From contig JAEPLN010000001.1 in NCBI GenBank assembly GCA_017644425.1, forward strand, positions 868,001 to 932,000: a DNA stretch of 64,000 nucleotides, read 5' to 3'. Position 1 is the stretch's first letter; each line of letters opens with the position of its first letter. Positions 7,909 to 17,053 of this stretch are shown in pieces. A program made the translations under genes and the position numbers. Below the pieces are notes generated by a model that was not told where the DNA came from, ran no database searches, and saw nothing but the letters and a program-made list of their open reading frames with translations. The DNA is from Prochlorococcus marinus CUG1433 (GTDB lineage: Bacteria > Cyanobacteriota > Cyanobacteriia > PCC-6307 > Cyanobiaceae).

Positions 7909-8367
7909 TAAATTTTAAAAATAATTAAAAAAATTAGAAATGTTCATCTCCCTGATATTTAGTTTCTCAAATAGGACAACATTCAATTTATATGAAAAAA
8001 CCTTGATAAAAAGAATTATTCCCAACATTACTCAAACCGAAAAAGATTGTTGAACTTATTTTAGATAATTCGTTGGGATTTACAATAAAATAGATTAGTA
8101 AATAATTTAATTAAAATATAAAATTTTTAGTAAAAACTATATTCTTCAAAAAAAAATTATTTGAATAAATGAAAGGTTTAGATAATGAGAAACAATTTAG
8201 AACGAAAAATTTCCAAAAAATAATCAGAAATATAATCCTTTTCAATCTCTTATGCTTTCTTTATACACAACTAATTTAAAAAAATATGATATCGGTACTT
8301 ATGAAAACCTTTCAGGAAAATCATAGGCTATAAATTAATATTAAATTACTGAAATTAAATGAATTTT
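7909..8367. other. Gene-poor stretch with remnant of a TPR-sulfotransferase 5' region
   Basis: About 460 bases without an intact gene. Part of it (about 8005-8200) resembles the region in front of the TPR-sulfotransferase at 14599. Both contain GAATTATTCC(C/T)AACATT, then a similar AT-rich leader, then an ATG followed by MKG and a short charged peptide. The remaining sequence is AT-rich and shows nothing else. Confidence 0.4.
8169..8279 (+). pseudogene. Possible N-terminal fragment of a TPR-sulfotransferase paralogue
   Basis: The frame reads MKGLDNEKQFRTKNFQK and stops after 36 codons. The intact gene at 14599 starts MKGFGEQNKFKKKHNK, and the upstream leaders are also similar (see 7909-8367). 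No TPR or sulfotransferase part remains. I interpret it as the debris of a deleted paralogue; a chance resemblance cannot be excluded. Confidence 0.3.
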
Positions 8368-8886
8368 TTAATTACATCTTGGTTTATTTTTCCAAACTGG
8401 GGAGTCACAATTTATATTTCCTGATTGTTTTTTACTCTGAATATTAATGACTTTTGTTACCCAATCAGGTTCATTAGTCTCTCGGGTATATCCTTCAGAA
8501 CCAGTCAAAAAACAAAAATATTTTGCTAAGTTATACCCTATATGTTTACGAGTAATTGGATTCCAATCAAGAGAACTATAAGATCCTTTATTGCGTTTTA
8601 CTTGAATCCCTGCAGAGAAATTATCGCAATTAATTCTTACTTTACCAGTAAATGTCAAAAGATATTTTGAATGCTCTCCAAATTCATTTCGAGTTCCAAT
8701 TCTTTTCATATAAAAACGTAATTTACCATTCCTAACTTGTACATCTTCAGTATCTATTGACCAATTCTTATTGATTTTAATCCATTTATCAGTTTTACCT
8801 TGAGGAATTCCTGCATAACCAGCATTAGGTATTGCGCAAAAAAGTATTAGCAGAAGAAATAATTTTCTCACGGCATAAATTTTCAA
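8368..8886 (-). CDS. Secreted protein, unknown function
   Basis: A 172-residue protein with a signal peptide (LFLLLILFCAIPNAGYAG). The frame opens at a TTG, but a GTG five codons in (at 8871) gives a cleaner signal peptide start, MRKLFLLLILF. The mature part alternates short strands (WSIDTEDVQVRNGKLRFYMKR, YLLTFTGKVRINCDNFSAG) and ends with paired cysteines (NINCDSPVWKNKPRCN). It resembles many small periplasmic proteins of Prochlorococcus but no family is recognised. It begins the accessory island together with the next secreted gene. Confidence 0.7.
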   Translation of the reverse strand: MKIYAVRKLFLLLILFCAIPNAGYAGIPQGKTDKWIKINKNWSIDTEDVQVRNGKLRFYMKRIGTRNEFGEHSKYLLTFTGKVRINCDNFSAGIQVKRNKGSYSSLDWNPITRKHIGYNLAKYFCFLTGSEGYTRETNEPDWVTKVINIQSKKQSGNINCDSPVWKNKPRCN

Positions 8887-9149
8887 TTAAAAAGAATACT
8901 AATTATTTTATTTCATAAATGCAATAAATATATAAAGAACTTATTAGTGTAAGCCAGAAGTAAGCAACAAATAAAATAAATAAAAGTTGAACAAAAATTA
9001 AATCAACGAATATTTTTTTGAGAATATATAAATTAATTCGCTTTACTGGAAATTAATCATAATTGATGCAGAACTGTTTAAAAATTTAAAATTATGAATG
9101 TCTTTACAAATAATATTAAATTCTAAGATCTTCAATGTTAGAAATTTTT

Positions 9150-9737
9150 TTAGAAAAATGGACAGTAGTAAGTACCGCTTTCTGAGCTATATTCTTTATC
9201 TCTTCTATAAACTTGATCTACGAATTTTACATCTAACATAAAAATTCCAGACTTAACCAATATTGGGTTTTTTCGATCAGTTTCATCGATTATTTGATAT
9301 TTAATTGGATTTACCCCAGGTTGCATTGATAAATAAACTTTATTTCTCTTTTTGGAAATTTTAAATTTTATTTTGTCAGAAGCTCTTCCAGAGTCATAAT
9401 CTTTTTGTACTGAGGGGGGGTTACTTGGTGATAAACCCCGAGTAAAATTTTGCAAAACAACAACTAAATCTTCTCTCACAGGAGTCTCATAATCTACAAA
9501 ATATCCTACAGTGGTTTTATTTCTGACACCAGGACATTCTCCTACATAAACAACTCTATCAAGATTCAGAACTCTAAGTGAAGGAGACCCAACACTTTCA
9601 ATACCAAGTGTTGCTTGAGAAATATTAGCGACCATCTCAGCTTTTGATTCGATTACGCTAGAGGTTTGAAAGGAAGAAAGAGTAGTGCAGATTAAAATCT
9701 TAAAAAAAATCTTTAATTTGCTTTTGAAATTGTTCAT
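9150..9737 (-). CDS. Secreted protein, unknown function
   Basis: A 195-residue protein starting at ATG with a signal-peptide-like N-terminus (KIFFKILICTTLSSFQTSSV). The mature part looks like a beta-rich domain (LRVLNLDRVVYVGECPGV, KRNKVYLSMQPGVNPIKYQIID, GIFMLDVKFVDQVYRRD), with two or three cysteines. The gene contains a run of seven G (9414-9420 on the plus strand), unusual for this AT-rich genome and able to slip. No family or function is recognised. Confidence 0.7.
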   Translation of the reverse strand: MNNFKSKLKIFFKILICTTLSSFQTSSVIESKAEMVANISQATLGIESVGSPSLRVLNLDRVVYVGECPGVRNKTTVGYFVDYETPVREDLVVVLQNFTRGLSPSNPPSVQKDYDSGRASDKIKFKISKKRNKVYLSMQPGVNPIKYQIIDETDRKNPILVKSGIFMLDVKFVDQVYRRDKEYSSESGTYYCPFF

Positions 9738-9936
9738 TAATCTAATTAAAGGTTCAATTAAAATAAAATTATAAAAATTTTTGTTTAAATTTCATAAAAT
9801 CATCTCATAGAATTCGCTATGGATCAAATATAATAAAATATTTGGAAATTTTATACGAAATTTCTCTATTTTTCTTAATTAGTTATTGGAATAACATATA
9901 GTATTTAGTAAATAAAAATTTAAAAGACAAGCAAAG

Positions 9937-11229
9937 ATGAGAAGATTCATAAAATTAGTATCAATTAATACCTTATTTTTTTTGCTGAGCATATACTCCC
10001 CAATATACTCTTATGAATTAAAGAACTTAATTTTTTCCAAAAGAAATTTGAGCAATAATTTAATTGCCTCAAATAATAAAGTAAAAACTGTCATCACAAA
10101 GGGTTTTGGTTCAACTGTTGATGAAGCGTCGCAAAATGCTCTTAAGAACGCTTTAAAACAAGTAGTAGGATCTTTTATAGATTCAGAAACTCTTTTTAGC
10201 AAAAAAAAAGAAATTACTAATGGAATAGTTGAACTATCAAAAACAGTAAAGAAAGATATGCAAGATTATTCTCAAGGCTCCATAAAATATTTTGAGATTT
10301 TAAATACAGAAGAAAAAAATGGGATCTTTATTGTTAAAGCAAAAGTTGAGGTTCTAGAAGGAGAATTTTCAAGATTTATTAAAAAATTTGCATTTGCAGA
10401 ATCAAGTTTTCCTGGCGCAGAAATCTCAAACGTGATAGAAACGAACTTAAACAATAAGAAATCAAAAGCAGAATTAATATCTAATAAAATTATCCAACCA
10501 TTAACAGAGGGTACTGTTTATGATATGAAAATAGGAAATTGGCAATTTATAAATGATTGGCAAAATTTTTGCGCAGGAAACTTTTACTATCAAAGTTTGC
10601 TAAATGGATGCGGAATTTTCCAGAACAATAATGTCATTCTTGCAACAGTAGAGATTTCGGTAAATAAAAATTTTCTAAATAATGCATTAAACATTTTTGA
10701 AAAAACAAAATCTAAGACTTTTTATCTGAATAATAATGGTGGTTTTCATGCTGTTTCGGGAAGGTTAGGTAAAAATAATGATTTACGAATTGCAATTAAT
10801 CAACCAACTAGTACTAAGATTTATTTATTCAAAGATATAAGGAATGAGCTTAGTTCCTATAAAGAATATCCTGCATCAAACAGTCATCCTTTATTTTTTG
10901 CTAATTCTCTTCAATTAAAGACATCAAAAGTAGGGATATTAAGATATGGTGCACCATCGATCAGTCTCCTTAATTCAAAGAAAAAAGAAATATTTAGATA
11001 TTCCTGTAATGTATATGAATGTCCGTATAGCAATAATATTAAATTTTTACCTATTTCTAATGGAGTAATACCTCAATTTTCACTATTTGGATGTGCTGAT
11101 ATCGGTAATGGGTGTGTCACTACAGTCATTCCTAAGGCGAAATATTTAGTAATGTTGAACTTTTCTACAGAAGTATTAAAAACAATTAAAGACATAAAAG
11201 TAGAATATCAAAAGCAAAATAACTATTAA
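9937..11229 (+). CDS. Secreted protein with LPP20/FlgT-N-like domain
   Basis: A 430-residue protein with an N-terminal hydrophobic signal (LVSINTLFFLLSIYSPIYS). Residues about 50-150 carry the pattern KTVITKGFGSTVDEASQNALKNALKQVVGSFID, and later GIFIVKAKVEVLEGEF. That is a strand, a helix rich in Ala/Asn with the EAxxNAxxxAL spacing, and a closing strand, as in the LPP20 lipoprotein and FlgT N-terminal domains. The C-terminal half holds a possible beta domain (RIAINQPTSTKIYLFKD) and several cysteines. It is read divergently from its left neighbour and convergently towards two smaller genes with a related pattern. An envelope role is inferred. Confidence 0.72.
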   Translation: MRRFIKLVSINTLFFLLSIYSPIYSYELKNLIFSKRNLSNNLIASNNKVKTVITKGFGSTVDEASQNALKNALKQVVGSFIDSETLFSKKKEITNGIVELSKTVKKDMQDYSQGSIKYFEILNTEEKNGIFIVKAKVEVLEGEFSRFIKKFAFAESSFPGAEISNVIETNLNNKKSKAELISNKIIQPLTEGTVYDMKIGNWQFINDWQNFCAGNFYYQSLLNGCGIFQNNNVILATVEISVNKNFLNNALNIFEKTKSKTFYLNNNGGFHAVSGRLGKNNDLRIAINQPTSTKIYLFKDIRNELSSYKEYPASNSHPLFFANSLQLKTSKVGILRYGAPSISLLNSKKKEIFRYSCNVYECPYSNNIKFLPISNGVIPQFSLFGCADIGNGCVTTVIPKAKYLVMLNFSTEVLKTIKDIKVEYQKQNNY

Positions 11230-11310
11230 AATTTAAAATAAAATGACAAAGAACTTTTAATCAATATTTTTTGGATTCTTGTACCAACAAAATAAAAATT
11301 TTTTAAATTA

Positions 11311-11817
11311 CTAATTCTTTTTTTCTTGAAAAATAGATTTTATTTTTTTTGCTTTTTTGACATTCTTTTCATCCAACAATACTGTGACTTTTACAAAATT
11401 ATTTTTCTCGTAGCATTTCTTTATTGTCTTTATTCCACTCAAAGTAATTTTGCTATCGAAACTACTCTTGGCAATTGCTTTATTAGCCTCTTTTTTAATT
11501 TGTCCACTAATCTTAGACTTTTCATCATTTAATAAAAAATATTTTTTATTATATTCAACTCCAGTTTCCAAAAATCTTGCTATTTTTACAATGGCATTAT
11601 TTTCAGCCTCCATATAGGCATCCTCTATTTCCTCAAAATCGTCAAAATAAACTTTGACTTTTGAAGTAGAGTAAATTTTCAAATTAGGTTGTCTTTTATT
11701 TCTAACTTTTAATCCGGTTTTATACGGATAAAATTTACAGCTTTTTGCTTTTACAGTATCAGTTTTACAACTAATAAAAATCAAACAAAAAATAAAAATA
11801 AATTTATAAATTCTCAA
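11311..11817 (-). CDS. Putative lipoprotein, LPP20-like, paralogue of next gene
   Basis: A 168-residue protein whose start appears to be TTG. The N-terminus FIFIFCLIFISCKTD ends in a lipobox-like cysteine. The mature part (YSTSKVKVYFDDFEEIEDAYMEAENNAIVKIARFL, then IKKCYEKNNFVKVTVLLDEKNVKKAKK) aligns with the neighbouring gene at 11820. Both share the STxKxxVxxDDxEExxDAYxEAxxNA block and the CYxKxxxVxVTL strand of an LPP20-like fold. It starts two bases after the stop of that gene, so the two form an operon. It is very Lys-rich. Function unknown. Confidence 0.7.
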   Translation of the reverse strand: MRIYKFIFIFCLIFISCKTDTVKAKSCKFYPYKTGLKVRNKRQPNLKIYSTSKVKVYFDDFEEIEDAYMEAENNAIVKIARFLETGVEYNKKYFLLNDEKSKISGQIKKEANKAIAKSSFDSKITLSGIKTIKKCYEKNNFVKVTVLLDEKNVKKAKKIKSIFQEKKN

Positions 11818-11819
11818 TT

Positions 11820-12437
11820 TTAGAAATCTTCATCTACGTAATAAAAACCATCAGTTGGTACAAGGCCATCTGAACTACTAGATCTAACTGTATTAGGAGA
11901 TTTTGGGTCATCTACACCAAATTTAATATTATCCCCTAAACCTGCAGCTTGTTTTAAAGTCTTGGGACTTATCCCTAAAGTAATTTGAACATATTTTCCT
12001 TTTTGATAACATTGTTCGACAGTAACAGCTCCCTTGACTAAACCAGAAGTTTTTTCTGTAGTGCCGCAAATTAGCTGTTTTGCAGTTGTTTTGTTATAGC
12101 TTCCGCTTTTTCCATCGGGATTTTTTGAAAGAATTCTATCTGATAATTTATTATTTGATCTTGTACATTCATCAGTTATTTCAGAGCTATTGTACCATTT
12201 AACAATTTCTGTTTTTGCATTTAATGTTGCTTCCGCATAAGCATCTTGTACCTCTTCAACATCATCTATAAGAACAGCAGCTTTACCTGTACTTACTATT
12301 TTAGGTCCTTCTTCAGTAGGAAAGGCTTTTACCCCTGTTCCTCCATATTTATAATTTGAACATCCTTGCGCAAAAACATTAGCCGGTAATAAAATAGAGA
12401 GAGAACCAGCAAAAACTCCAAAGATAAGTTTTTTCAT
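11820..12437 (-). CDS. Secreted LPP20-like protein, unknown function
   Basis: I start it at the ATG at 12437 (a TTG precedes it), giving MKKLIFGVFAGSLSILLPANVFAQG, a clear signal peptide cut after AQ. The mature protein has GKAAVLIDDVEEVQDAYAEATLNAKTEIVKW and TVEQCYQKGKYVQITLGISPKTLKQA, the same two blocks as its downstream paralogue at 11311. The EAxxNA helix and closing strand match LPP20/FlgT-N-type periplasmic domains. The acidic tail (GLVPTDGFYYVDEDF) is its own. The pair are separated by two bases and are probably co-transcribed. Confidence 0.72.
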   Translation of the reverse strand: MKKLIFGVFAGSLSILLPANVFAQGCSNYKYGGTGVKAFPTEEGPKIVSTGKAAVLIDDVEEVQDAYAEATLNAKTEIVKWYNSSEITDECTRSNNKLSDRILSKNPDGKSGSYNKTTAKQLICGTTEKTSGLVKGAVTVEQCYQKGKYVQITLGISPKTLKQAAGLGDNIKFGVDDPKSPNTVRSSSSDGLVPTDGFYYVDEDF

Positions 12438-12898
12438 CAATCAAAATTAATTTACAATATCTTATAACAAGAACGACCAATTTTCGTAGTATATATTACG
12501 AATGTCTTCACTAATAACTAATTTTTTGATCAACTTCATTAAATTTCTTTTTAAAGAACCTTTTTAATCTGAAATATAAATAATTAGTGAGTGAAAAGCA
12601 ATTTATCTAAATTGTTTACAACGAGGGATTTAAGAATCGAAAAGTCTACACAAATAACCTCTTTGTTTTAAGTTCAAAATCTCTTTATTCCCACTCAGTA
12701 AATCCATTGTTCAAACCCCAACTACGAAAGGAATAGATTTTGTGTGAAAAACCTTCTTATTCCAAAAATTATCTAAATAAAGCATAGTTATTTAATTAAT
12801 TTTAGAGGGTTAGTTCTATGTAACTCAAGAATTTTTGTTTTTATATTATGCTTTTAACACTAATATAAGAACTAATAATCAGATTCAAAACATAAAAA
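12438..12898. other. Gene-poor stretch containing a guaA-end-like site
   Basis: About 460 bases without an intact gene. It holds the leftmost copy of the guaA-end-like repeat (12685-12705). From about 12750 it has GAAAAACCTTCTTATTCC, which resembles the leader remnants near 8000 and so may be the 5' region of the TPR-sulfotransferase that follows. No tRNA or terminator is seen. Confidence 0.5.
12685..12705 (-). repeat. guaA-3'-end-like core, copy 4 (degenerate)
   Basis: Read on the minus strand this is GGA TTT ACT GAG TGG GAA TAA, i.e. GFTEWE-stop, against GTIEWE-stop at the true guaA end. On the plus strand TTTATTCCCACTCA is shared exactly with the copy at 19567, and the left flank (AGTTCAAAATC) resembles the flanks of the copies at 17030 and 19567. 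It is the most diverged core copy. It marks the far end of the module holding the sulfotransferases and the rhomboid gene. Confidence 0.55.
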
Positions 12899-14272
12899 AT
12901 GAAAGAATTTGATGAGAAGAAAAATTCAAAAAATATAGGAAAAAAATTAGAATCAAATCTTTCTAAAAATGAAATCATAAGTAAAGCATTCGAATACCAT
13001 TTGCAAGGTAATATTGCTGAAGCATCAAAATATTATCAATTTTTTATCAATAAAGGTTTTAAAGATCATAGAATTTTTTTAAATTCTGGGGAAATCTTAA
13101 AAAATTTAGGCAGATTAGAAGAAGCGGAAGTATGGATACGAAGAGCAATTTCACTCAAACCTGATTACACAATTGCTCACAATAACCTTGGAAATATTTT
13201 GAGAGCTAAAAATAAACTTAAAGAAGCAGAATCATGCTACTGTAAAGCGATTACATTGAATCCCGATTTCACAAAAGCATACTATAATTTATCAACTCTC
13301 ACCTCCACAGACGAAAAGAAAATTTGGCAAAAAAAACTCTTCTCTGAAAGTTTCCTTAAAAATAAATCAAAAAATGATCAATTTAATATTTTTTTCGCAA
13401 GAGCAAATATTCTCCACAAGAAAAAAAATTTTAAAGAAAGTGCTAAATGCCTAAAATTAGCAAATCAATTAAAAATATTAATCTACCCATCCAATTCTGA
13501 TTCATTAATAAAAAAATCTAAGTTATTACTTATCGAATCAAATAGAGCAGATCTTAATTTAAATAAAGAAAAAAATAATCTGCAGACCATTTTTATAGTA
13601 GGTATGCCTAGGAGCGGAACAACTTTAGCGGAATCAATTATCAGCATGAATTCTAAAGTTCTTGACTTAGGCGAAACAAATGCTTTTGAAAGATCCTTTA
13701 AAGAATGGAAAGAAAAAAAAGGAAAATTTGATCTTTATGATTTATATATGCAAAGAATAAATAAAAAAATAAAATCATATATCACTACTAATAAATGGTT
13801 ATACAACTATCAATATGCAGGAATTATTGCAAAACAAATACCAAATTCAAAAATAATTTACTGCTACCGTAATCCACTAGATAATATTCTTTCTATTTAT
13901 CGAACAAACTTTGAAAAAGATAATGAGTATTCCTCCTCGTTAATTGATTGCGCAAACATTTATCTAGACCATAGGCAAATAATGAATGAATACACAAAAA
14001 GATTTCCAGAAAATATTTACGACTTAAATTATGATTTATTAGTTAAAAATCCCGATAAAGAAATAAAATCTTTAATTAATTGGTTGGGATGGAAGTGGAA
14101 TAAAGCATATCTGAAACCTCATTTAAGTACAAGATCAGTTTTCACAGCAAGCGATGTACAAATTCGCTCTAAAATTAATTCGAAATCTATTGGCGGTTGG
14201 AAAAACTACAAAGAGATGCTTAAACCTGCTATCAAAATCATTACTAAAGATGATGAATATAAAAACCTGTAA
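12899..14272 (+). CDS. TPR-repeat sulfotransferase, first of tandem pair
   Basis: A 457-residue protein. The N-terminal part has tetratricopeptide repeats (about residues 23-135, e.g. GRLEEAEVWIRRAISLKPDY). The C-terminal part is a sulfotransferase domain: the 5'-phosphosulfate loop GMPRSGTT (235-242) and the 3'-phosphate segment CYRNPLDNILSIYR. The enzyme should move sulfate from PAPS to a sugar or a tyrosine-bearing target. No signal peptide is seen, so it acts in the cytoplasm. Its closest relative here is the next gene, with near-identical C-termini (IGGWKNYKEMLKPA), so the pair arose by duplication. Cell-surface glycan sulfation is inferred. Confidence 0.88.
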   Translation: MKEFDEKKNSKNIGKKLESNLSKNEIISKAFEYHLQGNIAEASKYYQFFINKGFKDHRIFLNSGEILKNLGRLEEAEVWIRRAISLKPDYTIAHNNLGNILRAKNKLKEAESCYCKAITLNPDFTKAYYNLSTLTSTDEKKIWQKKLFSESFLKNKSKNDQFNIFFARANILHKKKNFKESAKCLKLANQLKILIYPSNSDSLIKKSKLLLIESNRADLNLNKEKNNLQTIFIVGMPRSGTTLAESIISMNSKVLDLGETNAFERSFKEWKEKKGKFDLYDLYMQRINKKIKSYITTNKWLYNYQYAGIIAKQIPNSKIIYCYRNPLDNILSIYRTNFEKDNEYSSSLIDCANIYLDHRQIMNEYTKRFPENIYDLNYDLLVKNPDKEIKSLINWLGWKWNKAYLKPHLSTRSVFTASDVQIRSKINSKSIGGWKNYKEMLKPAIKIITKDDEYKNL

Positions 14273-14598
14273 GAAATGGAGGTTCATAACCCGAATAAAA
14301 TCGTTTCTCTAATCTACATAAAAAACCCGTGACAGAACACTCAAACCAAACTATGACTGATGAAATTACCATAAAACTACTACTACTCGATAGTAAGGCA
14401 AAATTGGACTACCAGAAACATGGTCATATCAATTGATTTAAGGGAATTATTCCTAACATTCTTAAAATGAAGCAAACCTGTTGAGTTAATTGTAGAAAAT
14501 TAGTGATTAAATACTAAAATTTTCACATTTAGAAAATAATATCTCAGAATTTTTAAAGACACTATAATCAAAACTATGTTGAAAATTATTTCTCGAAA
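14273..14598. other. Spacer between the tandem sulfotransferases
   Basis: A 326-base gap. It holds a 27-residue ORF at 14353-14436 and, from about 14450, the leader that is shared with the remnant near 8005 (GGAATTATTCCTAACATTC). No promoter boxes or terminator stand out. Confidence 0.5.
14353..14436 (+). CDS. Very small or truncated ORF, 27 residues
   Basis: The peptide MTDEITIKLLLLDSKAKLDY and a short tail look like the beginning of a soluble helical protein and then stop. It could be a tiny gene or the surviving 5' end of a longer one. No ribosome binding site is evident, and I know no matching family. Confidence 0.25.
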   Translation: MTDEITIKLLLLDSKAKLDYQKHGHIN

Positions 14599-16182
14599 AT
14601 GAAAGGGTTTGGAGAACAGAATAAATTTAAAAAAAAACACAATAAGATAACTAGTCCTTCAAAAGAGAAGATAATCAATCAAGCATTTTTATTCCATTCT
14701 CAAGGAAATATTATAGAAGCAGAAAGATATTATAAATATTGTATTGATCAAGAAATAAATGACTATAGAGTATATTCAAATTATGGTCTTATACTAAAAA
14801 ACAAAGGTAATTTCAAGGAAGCAGAGATATCTCTGAAAAAAGCAATACAGTTAAATCCTAACTGGTCCGAAGGTCACAATAATATTGGAACTATACAAAA
14901 AGATCTTAGAAAATTTTCCGAAGCAAAAATATCTCTGAAAAAAGCAATTGAACTTGATCATAACTCAGTAAATGCTCACTGTAATCTTGGAAATATCCTA
15001 AGAGAATTAAAAAATTTTCAAGAAGCAGAGATATATCTAAGAAAAGTAATCGAACTTGATCCTAATTCGCCACTTGGATATGCGAATTTAGGAGATATGT
15101 TAAAAACTATTGGAAGAGTAAAAGAAGCAAAAATATTACTTATAAAAACAATTGAAATTAATCCTAACTTTGTAAAACCATATTTTTCATTATCAAAACT
15201 TCAATATGAAATTTCTGACAAAAAATGGCATAAATATTTATTTTCTGAACAAATTTTAAATAAAAAAAATGATAGGGAGAAAATTAATATCTATTTTTCG
15301 AGATCTAACATCCTTCACAAAGAAAAAAAATATTATGAGAGTTCTAAGAACCTCCAACTTGCAAATAAATTAAAACTTGCACTTTACTCTTCTGAGTGCA
15401 AGTTTCTTATTAATAGATCACAAAATCTACTTAAAGAATCCGAAAAAAATCAAAAAATTGACAATTCGCAATTATCATATCCCATGAGTATTTTTATTCT
15501 AGGAATGCCAAGAAGTGGAAGTACTTTAGTTGAATCTATTTTAAGTATGAATAAGAAACTGAAAGATTTAGGAGAAGTTAATATCCTAGAAAAAGCATAC
15601 ATAAAAAGCAGAAAATTTAATCAAAAAAAAAGTCTTGCAGATTTATACATGCAAGAGCTAAATCAACTGTTAAAAGAATTCAGCATCACAACTAATAAAT
15701 GGTTATATAACTATCAATATGCTGGAATAATTGCTAATCAAATACCAAATTGTAAAATTATACATTGTCTTAGAAATCCTTTAGATAATATTCTTTCACT
15801 TAACAGAGCAAATTTCGAAAGTGGTAATTATTATTCTTCTTCATTGCGTGATTCTGCAAAAGTTTATTTAGATCAAGAACAAATAATGGATATCTACAAA
15901 GATAAATTCCGCCAAAAGATTTATGATCTGAATTATGATTTACTAGTTAAAAATCCTCACAAAGAGATTAAATCATTAATAAATTGGTTGGGATGGAAAT
16001 GGAATTCCTTGTATTTATCCCCTGAATTAAATAAAAGAGCAGTTTATACAGCAAGTAATATTCAAGTCCGTTCCCCAATCAATTCAAAATCAATCGGTGG
16101 ATGGAAAAAATACAAAGAAATGCTCAGACCTGCTATGGAAATCATCACACAAAAAGATAAATATAAAGACCTTAAGTATTAA
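14599..16182 (+). CDS. TPR-repeat sulfotransferase, second of tandem pair
   Basis: A 527-residue paralogue of the preceding gene with more tetratricopeptide repeats (about residues 22-195, units such as NFKEAEISLKKAIQLNPNWS). The sulfotransferase domain has GMPRSGST (302-309) for the 5'-phosphosulfate and CLRNPLDNILSLNRANF for the 3'-phosphate. The extra repeats account for the 70 additional residues. The unit EAxISLKKAI(E/Q)L recurs almost unchanged, so the array has probably expanded by internal duplication. Cytoplasmic, PAPS-dependent, probably modifying exported glycans or proteins bound by the TPR part; the substrate is unknown. Confidence 0.88.
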   Translation: MKGFGEQNKFKKKHNKITSPSKEKIINQAFLFHSQGNIIEAERYYKYCIDQEINDYRVYSNYGLILKNKGNFKEAEISLKKAIQLNPNWSEGHNNIGTIQKDLRKFSEAKISLKKAIELDHNSVNAHCNLGNILRELKNFQEAEIYLRKVIELDPNSPLGYANLGDMLKTIGRVKEAKILLIKTIEINPNFVKPYFSLSKLQYEISDKKWHKYLFSEQILNKKNDREKINIYFSRSNILHKEKKYYESSKNLQLANKLKLALYSSECKFLINRSQNLLKESEKNQKIDNSQLSYPMSIFILGMPRSGSTLVESILSMNKKLKDLGEVNILEKAYIKSRKFNQKKSLADLYMQELNQLLKEFSITTNKWLYNYQYAGIIANQIPNCKIIHCLRNPLDNILSLNRANFESGNYYSSSLRDSAKVYLDQEQIMDIYKDKFRQKIYDLNYDLLVKNPHKEIKSLINWLGWKWNSLYLSPELNKRAVYTASNIQVRSPINSKSIGGWKKYKEMLRPAMEIITQKDKYKDLKY

Positions 16183-16249
16183 TCTAAAAAATTTGTTATG
16201 AAGATCAAAAAATAAAAAAAATTGTAGAGAAATTTATTTATATCCAAAT

Positions 16250-16897
16250 TTAGATTAAAAATAAAAAACATCCAGCAATAAATCCACTTAGGTGACCCAA
16301 TAAACTTACTCCTGGCAAGAAAGAGAAAATTAATCCTATAAAACAAATTGTCTTTGTCATTTTTTGAACTTCATAATTAGATTTTAAACTAATTTTATTA
16401 CCTAAAAAATAATTCTTTCCATAAAAAGAAGTTAATAATAAGAATCCAAATAAAGCATAAATTATTCCGCTAAATCCTAAAGCAGCATAATTTGGATAAG
16501 TATCAAAAAAATACGATAAGGTCTTCTCGTAAACCCAGATAACAAAAAAATTTAAAAAAGAACAAATTAAAATAAATTTCAAATAAAACGACCTGCTTGC
16601 AATTCCAAGTCTCATTAAAAAATATCTAGTGATAATTATTCCACCGAGATTACTTAATAAATGATTTAAATCTGCATGAACCCAAATTGATGTAAAAATT
16701 CTATAAGGTTGATCACTAATTAATCTTGGGACAAAGTATAAAGATTCTTTATCGAAAACTTTAATAAAATCTGTAAAAATAAAAACTGATATGAGAACAC
16801 AAGCGCTAACTAAATACTGCCAATCATATTTAGATATGTAATTTTTAAAAGGCATAAAAACGTGGAGATTGATTTTAAAAAAATTCTTTATCAGCAT
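16250..16897 (-). CDS. Rhomboid-family intramembrane serine protease
   Basis: An integral membrane protein with about six hydrophobic segments. The rhomboid signature is complete: the HADLNHLLSN segment (first His/Asn cluster), GFSG with the catalytic Ser, and GHLSG with the catalytic His in the last helix. These enzymes cut transmembrane segments of other membrane proteins. I start it at the ATG at 16897 (MLIKNFFKI); a TTG six codons further upstream at 16915 is possible but runs up to the repeat beginning at 16917. It is convergent with the sulfotransferases and belongs to the same module. The substrate is unknown. Confidence 0.85.
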   Translation of the reverse strand: MLIKNFFKINLHVFMPFKNYISKYDWQYLVSACVLISVFIFTDFIKVFDKESLYFVPRLISDQPYRIFTSIWVHADLNHLLSNLGGIIITRYFLMRLGIASRSFYLKFILICSFLNFFVIWVYEKTLSYFFDTYPNYAALGFSGIIYALFGFLLLTSFYGKNYFLGNKISLKSNYEVQKMTKTICFIGLIFSFLPGVSLLGHLSGFIAGCFLFLI

Positions 16898-16916
16898 GTC
16901 TTTAATAATAATCAAA

Positions 16917-17053
16917 CTGTAGAGAAAACAGACTTTATACGATTTCTCCTAAGAGATAGAGAAAAGGTGCTGCGTATAACTCACGTAAAACCGATAGATT
17001 CAAATTATAACTGAGTTCTTAAAATCCGTTTATTCCCAATCAATGGTTCCACG
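16917..17053 (-). repeat. att-like repeat unit, copy 3 (core 17030-17053)
   Basis: The core read leftward is CGT GGA ACC ATT GAT TGG GAA TAA, encoding RGTIDWE-stop, a variant of the guaA end. To its left it shares TAACTGAGTTCTTAAAATCC with the copy at 19567. At 16917 it carries the CTGTAGAGAAAA...GATTTCTC dyad, and at 16982 a TCACGTAAAACC arm-like repeat. Orientation equals that of guaA. It separates the sulfotransferase/rhomboid module from the acyltransferase module. Confidence 0.7.

Noticed and set aside
12438-12898. tRNA as the integration target
   Set aside because: I looked for tRNA-like T-loops and stems around the repeat sites and found none; the cores match guaA instead.
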